From NCBI GenBank assembly GCA_029961685.1, contig JARWKL010000009.1:8523758-8587757 (forward strand): DNA of 64,000 bases, in the 5' to 3' direction. Below, piece after piece: positions 58,304 to 64,000 of the stretch. The notes under the pieces were generated by a model that was not told where the DNA came from, did no database searches, and saw nothing but the letters and a program-made list of their open reading frames with translations. The stretch comes from Aristolochia californica. Taxonomy: Eukaryota; Streptophyta; Magnoliopsida; Piperales; Aristolochiaceae. The position numbers and the translations under genes are program-made. Each line of letters begins with the position of its first letter. Position 1 is the first letter of the stretch.

Positions 58304-58948
58304 TCAGTTTTGCATGGCCTTTTTCCAACACTCATGTGCTATAGCCTGTTTATGGCTAGAAGGAATGGAAATAGAAGACAAAGTAGCTACCAGAGATGCA
58401 GGGGAGGGAAAACCATACCAGTCAGGAGGGTGAGAACTACATGTGGATTTGTGAAGATTGAGGGGAGCAGGAGCAGAGGGAGGATCAGGAGCAAGCGCTA
58501 GGTCAGAAGGAGGAGAGGGCAGCGAGGCAGTGGGTTGAGGCTCATCAAAGCTCGGCAAACTAGAAAAAGAGGTAGACGGAAGTGTAACTTCAGAGGGAAA
58601 GAAATATTGGTTTTCAAAGAAGACCACATTCCGAGAAACAAGGACTCGACACGCCTGAGGATCGTAGCAAACATAGCCCTTTTGAGAACCGCCATACCCA
58701 AGAAATGCACACATAACAGATTGGGTTGTAAGTTTATATCGTTCATGATCAGGTAAATGCACGAAACAAACACAACCGAACGTCCGAAGATCTATGTAGG
58801 ACAGAGAATAACCGAATAATTTAACAAAGGGAGAGACATGATGCAAGACAGGCGAAGGCAGGGGGTTAATTAAATGGACGAAGGTAGAGAGAGCTTCACA
58901 CCAAAACCTAGGAGGAACGGATGATTCAATGAGAAGGGTGCAGACCAT
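58304..58948 (-). pseudogene. Copia element 2 integrase C-terminal region
   Basis: 214 open codons show FGCVCFVHLPDHERYKL and MCAFLGYGGSQKGYVCYDP, the conserved copia integrase C-terminal domain, then a Pro/Ser linker leading to RT (HECWKKAMQN). The segment carrying the catalytic Glu is in a different frame at 58,870-59,064, so the core is interrupted by a shift near 58,950. Confidence 0.88.
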
Positions 58949-59270
58949 ATCAAGAAGGTGACGATTTTTGCGCTTAGCAACACCATTTTGTTGGGTGTCG
59001 AGGGAGAAGAACGTTGAGAGATAATGCCTTTGCTTTGAAGAAATTCTTGGAATTCTGCCGACATGTACTCGCCTCTAGAGTCAGAGCGGAGAACTGTGTT
59101 TCAATGAGTGCAAGAAACCTCTTAAAAATGACAAAAACTTTAGACTTAGCCCGTAGGAAGTAGACTAAGGTAAATCGACTAAAGTCATCAATAAAGGTGA
59201 CAAAGTACTTAATTTGTTCATGCGAGATAACGGGAGCAATTCCCCAAACATCACTATGAATAAGGTCAAA

Positions 59271-60900
59271 TCAGTGGGAGGAATGAGAGGAATGTTGCAG
59301 AAATGATAGAGTTTTACTTTTGCCAAGTTTACATGATGAACAGTCAAAAGACGTATCATGAGAAGTACAATCTTGATTGCCTAATAAACCCGATTTAAAT
59401 AATGTACGAAGTACAAACAAGTTTGGGTGGCCTAGACGTCTATGCCACAACTTAGGGCCAAATCCAACAACATTACAAGCAAAAGAAATTACAGGAGAAC
59501 GGGGAATAACAGTGGATAGAAAGACTTTAAGTGAAAATAGCCTGCCCACTTTAGGCCCCTTCGCGATCACCTTCCCCGACGCTTGATCCTGCATAACACA
59601 ACCAAAGCGAGAAAACTGAATATTACAGTTTTTATCAACTAATTGACCAACATACAAAAGGTTTGTCGACAAGTCAGGAGACACAAAGACATCAACTAAA
59701 GATGGAGAGAGGTCACCAACAACACTGATAGGCAGAGTACTACCATCAGCAGTGTTGATGTGCATATTGCCATCATACTTTCTGACATTTGAAAGACATA
59801 CCACATTGTTGGTCATGTGGTTAGAGGCACTATAATCAAAATACCATGGTTGAGTAGAAAGGTTCTGTTTACCTGAGATACCAAAAGTAGAAAAGGCAGA
59901 AATGATCATCTGTTGTACCATTTCAGGAGTGAGAATGGTGGAACTGGCAGGTGCTGGTGGAACAGGAATGATAGGGACTGAAACGGCAGGTGGCAATGTG
60001 GCAGAACTAGATGTATCGGTGGATGCATGATAAGTTGTTGGCTTCCTCCTTTCAGGTTGTGTAGGGCAAACGGTGATGTGATGACCCGGCTTTTTACAGT
60101 AGCTATAGAACAGAACCGACCCCTTGGGGCAGTTCCGAACAAAGTGACTATAAGCTTTGCAGTGGAAGCACTGAACAGAACTGGTGTCCCGACCCTTAGG
60201 TCTTCCTGGTGCTACATAAGCTACAGGAGCCGAGAGATCAGCCTGAGCGCGAGGTTCCATGCCAGCCTGAGTAGTAAAGCGCTGCTCCTCCCAGAGAAGT
60301 TCACTCAAACAGGTATCCAGGGACGGCACTGGATGACGATTCATCAGATGTGATTGAGCAATCTCAAACTCGGGACGAAGCTTCATCAAGAATTGATCCC
60401 GTTTACTGGTGTCATGTACAGCTTGCACAACAGAGAGAGCAGCAGTAGGGACATCCTCGTAAACAATGTCAATGTAATCAACCCATAGATTTTGGAAGCC
60501 CGAAAAATATTCTTCAATCGAACGACTGCCTTGGGTGAAATTTGCAAGTTCATATTCAACTTAAAATCGATGGGCCGTGTTGGTTTGACGATAAACCTTG
60601 TGGAGGTAATTCCACATATCTGCGGCAGTTTTGTAGGGCCTCAGATTTGGGACTAGTGAGGCTCAAGAGATGCAAGTATCCAAGTCATGACTCTAGCATC
60701 CATGATGATCCATTTTGACAATGCATTAGCATCGCCAGGTGCCAGATCACTCCCATCAATATGACCCCATATACCTCTTCCCTGAACAAATAACTAGAAC
60801 TGAAATTCCCAAGTACCGTAGTACTTGCCCGTGAATCGAATAGTAGTGAAATCGGACTTGTCTGCTGGCATGATAAGATCGAATCTAGCAAAATTCCTAA
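59271..60900 (-). pseudogene. Copia element 2 gag, protease and GAG-preintegrase region
   Basis: The - strand from about 60,900 reads KWIIMDARVMTWILASLEPH, LRPYKTAADMWNYLHKVY, SRSIEEYFSGFQNLWVDYID and KRDQFLMKLRPEFE, the UBN2 gag domain, with frame changes near 60,560 and 60,640. From the ATG at 60,428, 385 codons are open. Two zinc knuckles follow: CFHCKAYSHFVRNC intact, and a second with its first Cys replaced by Tyr (YSYCKKPGHHITVC). The protease motif is altered to WYFDYSASNHM (DSG lost). GAG-preintegrase LWHRRLGHPNLFVLR with CSSC comes last. The loss of the protease DSG is consistent with decay. Confidence 0.88.
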
Positions 60901-61542
60901 TGCACCTCCGCAAGATAAGAAATTCAAAACATACCCCCACTTTTCATAAATTTCAAGTGGACCCCTACACTTGCAGAAATCCAAGCTTTGCCCCCAGGTT
61001 AACAGAAATTCAAATTAGACCCCCAAACTATTAGAAATTCGAAAAACACCCTCACACCTTCAGAAATTCCAGAATGGCCCCCAAAACTTTCAGAAGTTTC
61101 AAATCATCCCACAAAGGTTCGCAAATTGCATAACGACCTTATGCCAAATAATCAATCGAACACGCAGGAGAAAAAAAATCGTACCTTCGTTCCCCCTTCC
61201 GGCGAGTTTCCCGACGAGAACCCCCTTCCCGTTGTAGCTTCTCCGGCAACGAAACCACCGAGGGAGCTTTTCCGACGACGGAACCACAACTTTCCCGAGC
61301 TCGAACAATGCTTTCCGACAACCCCCGAAAACCACCCCTTTCGTTTCCCCTTCCGGCGAGAACCCTCTCCCTTTCATTTCCCCTTCCGGCTAGAACCCTC
61401 TTCCTGGCAACGGAACCCCCGTAGCTTTTTCGGCAACGGAACCACACGACAGGTTTTTCTAACGACGCCCGCAATCAATGCCGAAAAAAAAAACTCGTCG
61501 AACAACATAGGTCATCGGACAAAAATGCGTCGGACGGTTAAT
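60901..61542 (-). other. Leader of copia element 2 with minisatellite
   Basis: 60,900-61,130 holds five or six diverged repeats of about 35-40 bp ('agaaattcaaa..ccccca'). 61,170-61,480 is C-rich with 'ccccttccggcgag' repeated several times. No conserved frame. The same leader is at 21,410-22,040. Confidence 0.7.
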
Positions 61543-61888
61543 CTTCAGAGCTCTGATACCATGACAAATCAAAATCAAGGGACTGATGGAACAGTCCAAA
61601 CACCCACAAGAGAGAGCGTAGCTCTCTGGTTTCACGGCAAAACGAAGCAGAGGAAAGATTAATCAAAATGTTTCCGTTGGGGATTTTCCCCCTTTCATTA
61701 GGTATTTAACCTTTAGGTTTTCCTGTTACAAAATGGCCCATGGGCCCAAGACAATACCACCTCCACCCCCCCCCCCCCCCCCCCCCGTTAAGCCTAATCA
61801 AATAACCCTATGTACATATCCCAAATTATACAACAATTATGAACATAAATTACATTTAATATACATTTTAACATATCGTAACACGGTG

Positions 61889-62520
61889 TTCCAACTATAT
61901 CCATTACAAGTTCTTTTATCTGACACCATTGATTTGAGCATTCAGAAATGTGTGTTGTGATGGTTGAATGTGGAAGTGTAATTCGTAGATGTTCTAAAAG
62001 GATGGTTAATGTGTCATAATAAGTTTTACTATATTGTGTGATGAAGTACTTATTGAAATTTGGATATTAGAATGATGTTTTAGGAGCACAAGAATGGTTT
62101 ATTATTCACACTTGTCTTGTTTTTTGTCATTTTTTTTCCACCTCTTGCTCTTTATGGATATTGCGCTACATATTCCATTTCTCATTCAATCCTTTTCATC
62201 CAAATTCCAACTTCCATACAGCAAGAAGATACAATTTATGTGACCAGAATTTGAAACCATCAAAATGTCCAATCTGAAGTTGTGTGATCAAACATATTCC
62301 ATTTCTCATTCAGTCATTTCCATCCAAATGCCAACTTCGATACAATGAGAAATGCAATTTAAGTGAGTAGTATTAGAAACCTTCAAAACTTCCTCCTAAT
62401 ACTCACCAAAGGAATTCTTCTCTTCTTGTCCACCAAACCACCGTCTTGGTACCATTCAACCTAAGGAATTGTTGAGTAAGTTAAATTAAAACTTCCTAAA
62501 AATGATATAGATAATGATCT
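61889..62520 (+). repeat. Right flank of third unit copy
   Basis: Collinear with 22,375-23,013, sharing its diagnostic variants. Confidence 0.8.
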
Positions 62521-64000
62521 AGGCCATCTCAATGCCCTTCCCAAAAAATTCTAGAAATCCAAATCTAGCGATATCCTCCACCAGTTTTGGGAATAGGTCC
62601 TCCCTTTTAGTGCTTATTTCTTGAGCCTAATGGACTTTAGCTATTTACATTTTCAGGTCCTTTCATACACCTTTCTTGTCACAAGGCAATATGGAATTTT
62701 CTTTTTTCAGATATTTGCACATCTTAAAAGAAAAGATTACTTTCGTACGAATAGTTTCCCTAGAAATCATTCCTAGAAACTTCAAGGGGGGGGTAAGTGC
62801 ATTTTCAAAGTTAAAGTGAAAGTGAATTATTTTTTTATGTTAGTATGCACAATGGAAAGTTTAGTGGAAAGTACGTAAGAGATTTATTAATAAAATACTC
62901 TAAAATATTTAAATTTTATAGGATATTTTTTATCTAACTTTTCTATTAATAAGTTAGGATAGATTTTAACTCTTCTTAATTCATCAATAATAATAATAAT
63001 TAAACTTTATATATTTAATTAATTAAATATATATATAAATAAAATACTTAACAAATTTTACTTTTATGATATCCAAATGCTTAATCAAATTGTTACTTTT
63101 TAATATCTAAATTCTCATTCTTGAAATATAATATTAAAATTTATAAATTTATGTAAATAAAAAATATGGTATTTTATTATTCAAAAATACTTTTACAAAT
63201 TTAATTTTATTATATTTTTATTTAAATAAAATCTAATATATATAATTTAATTTAAAGTATTAAATAATTAAAATAAATTAAGACTATTTATTTAATTAAG
63301 TATATATAAAATGATTAAACAAACCCTAACTTTTATATTATCCAAATGTTAATCAAATTGTTACTTTACAAAATCTAAATTCTCACTCTTAAAATAGTCA
63401 TTAAATATAATGATAAAAATAAGGATTTTATATAAATAATTTTTTTTAGATAGCTATATTTGGCTAAAATAAAATAAATTTTAAGTAGTTATAAATTAAT
63501 AAAAACAACTAACTCGTTTTAAATAAATAAATAATTTCAAAAAATATTAACATTACTCTTTTAGATTTAATTTTTATAATATAATTTTATTTAACTATTC
63601 TATTTATAACGTAAGATAAATTTCAACTTGTTTAAATTAATAATTAAATTAATTAAATTAATATTTTTTAATTTCATTAAATGTATAAATAAAATAATTA
63701 AATAAATATTTAGTTTTATTATTTTCAAATGCAAAAGTGAGAGGGCAGAATGAGCATAAGAAGAGTGAAAGAGTGAGTGAGCGCGCGGGTGAAAGTTAAT
63801 TCACTAGCCTTAGGGAGGAGTGGTTTCACTTTCCCTCGTTTTTTTCTCAAGAATGAGTGCCACTCGCCACTTACGGTGCACACTAACATGTTTTGGGCTA
63901 TTTTCGCTAGTGAAAGTAATTCATTTTCACTTTCACTTTCGCTTCAGGGTGTACTAACAAGGCCTTAGTGTGCTCAATGAAAAGTACAAAGTAACATACT
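62521..64000 (-). repeat. Right inverted arm of third unit copy, cut by window end
   Basis: Collinear with 23,014-24,500 and inverted relative to the left arms. It ends within the 'aaaagtacaaagtaa' phrase before the exon-like sequence would begin. Confidence 0.82.

Larger units (their letters stand above)
56502..61883 (-). mobile_element. Copia element 2, complete, 5,382 bp, TSD CGGTG
   Basis: LTRs of 321-322 bp lie at 56,502-56,822 and 61,562-61,883, with TG/CA ends and perfect CGGTG duplications (56,497-56,501; 61,884-61,888). The Met-tRNA primer site (TGGTATCAGAGCTCTGAAG on the - strand) lies at 61,543-61,561, and the polypurine tract (TTTGAGGGGGGAT) just right of 56,822. The order on the - strand is gag, protease, integrase, RT, RNase H, the copia order. 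Each LTR has a run of 21-22 C on the + strand. Several frameshifts and missing residues make it inactive. A truncated sister lies at 21,068-22,369. Confidence 0.93.

Noticed and set aside
1..64000. Intact host protein-coding genes
   Set aside because: Every recognisable host sequence is a fragment with missing domains, stops or shifts, and most lie within retroelements.

Overview
This window is plant nuclear DNA, very probably from an angiosperm and most likely a eudicot. The evidence is Ty1/copia and Ty3/gypsy LTR retrotransposons primed by plant-type initiator-Met tRNA, a Cassandra-type miniature element carrying 5S rRNA sequence, PIF/Harbinger transposase remains, and fragments of plant gene families (PPR proteins, vacuolar H+-pyrophosphatase, HAK/KUP K+ transporter, a plant NT-C2/coiled-coil protein). 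I see no intact host gene. Species cannot be fixed from the sequence.

Layout: the window is two copies and the edge of a third of one very large tandem unit, about 24.7 kb in its simplest form. Unit 1 runs from about 320 to 25,010 and unit 2 from about 25,040 to 54,600. Related end sequence returns at 56,415-56,501 and 61,884-64,000. Each unit has an AT-rich left arm (about 620-2,589; 25,385-27,275) and an inverted version of it as right arm (23,014-24,712; 52,380-54,270; 62,521-64,000). The junction of units 1 and 2 is therefore a roughly 4.2-kb imperfect palindrome centred near 25.04 kb.

Inside a unit, left to right: a broken PIF/Harbinger transposase 3' end; a coding-free copia-type LTR element (+ strand) holding a nested TRIM and a solo LTR; a related coding-free LTR element on the - strand; the 3' part of a decayed NT-C2/coiled-coil gene (- strand); a Ty3/gypsy chromovirus-like element (- strand, perfect GTGTA target duplication) whose gag-pol body is replaced by fragments of at least five host genes; the NT-C2 exons of the same decayed gene; GC-rich unassigned sequence; then the right flank and arm.

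Differences between units give a history. Unit 2 gained a 5.5-kb copia element (34,080-39,619, target duplication AAAGT, empty site intact in unit 1 at about 10,044) and a 1.6-kb GC-rich insertion, probably a solo LTR, at about 43,740-45,350. Unit 1 has a private 348-bp tandem duplication in its solo LTR. A second copia element is complete at 56,502-61,883 (target duplication CGGTG) and survives in unit 1 only as a truncated 5' end (21,068-22,369) at the same target site, which shows recombination between units after that insertion.

The strongest leads are the gypsy element with host-gene fragments, including an in-frame PPR/H+-pyrophosphatase fusion; the mosaic copia insertion whose two ends come from different retroelements in opposite orientation; and the palindromic unit junction.
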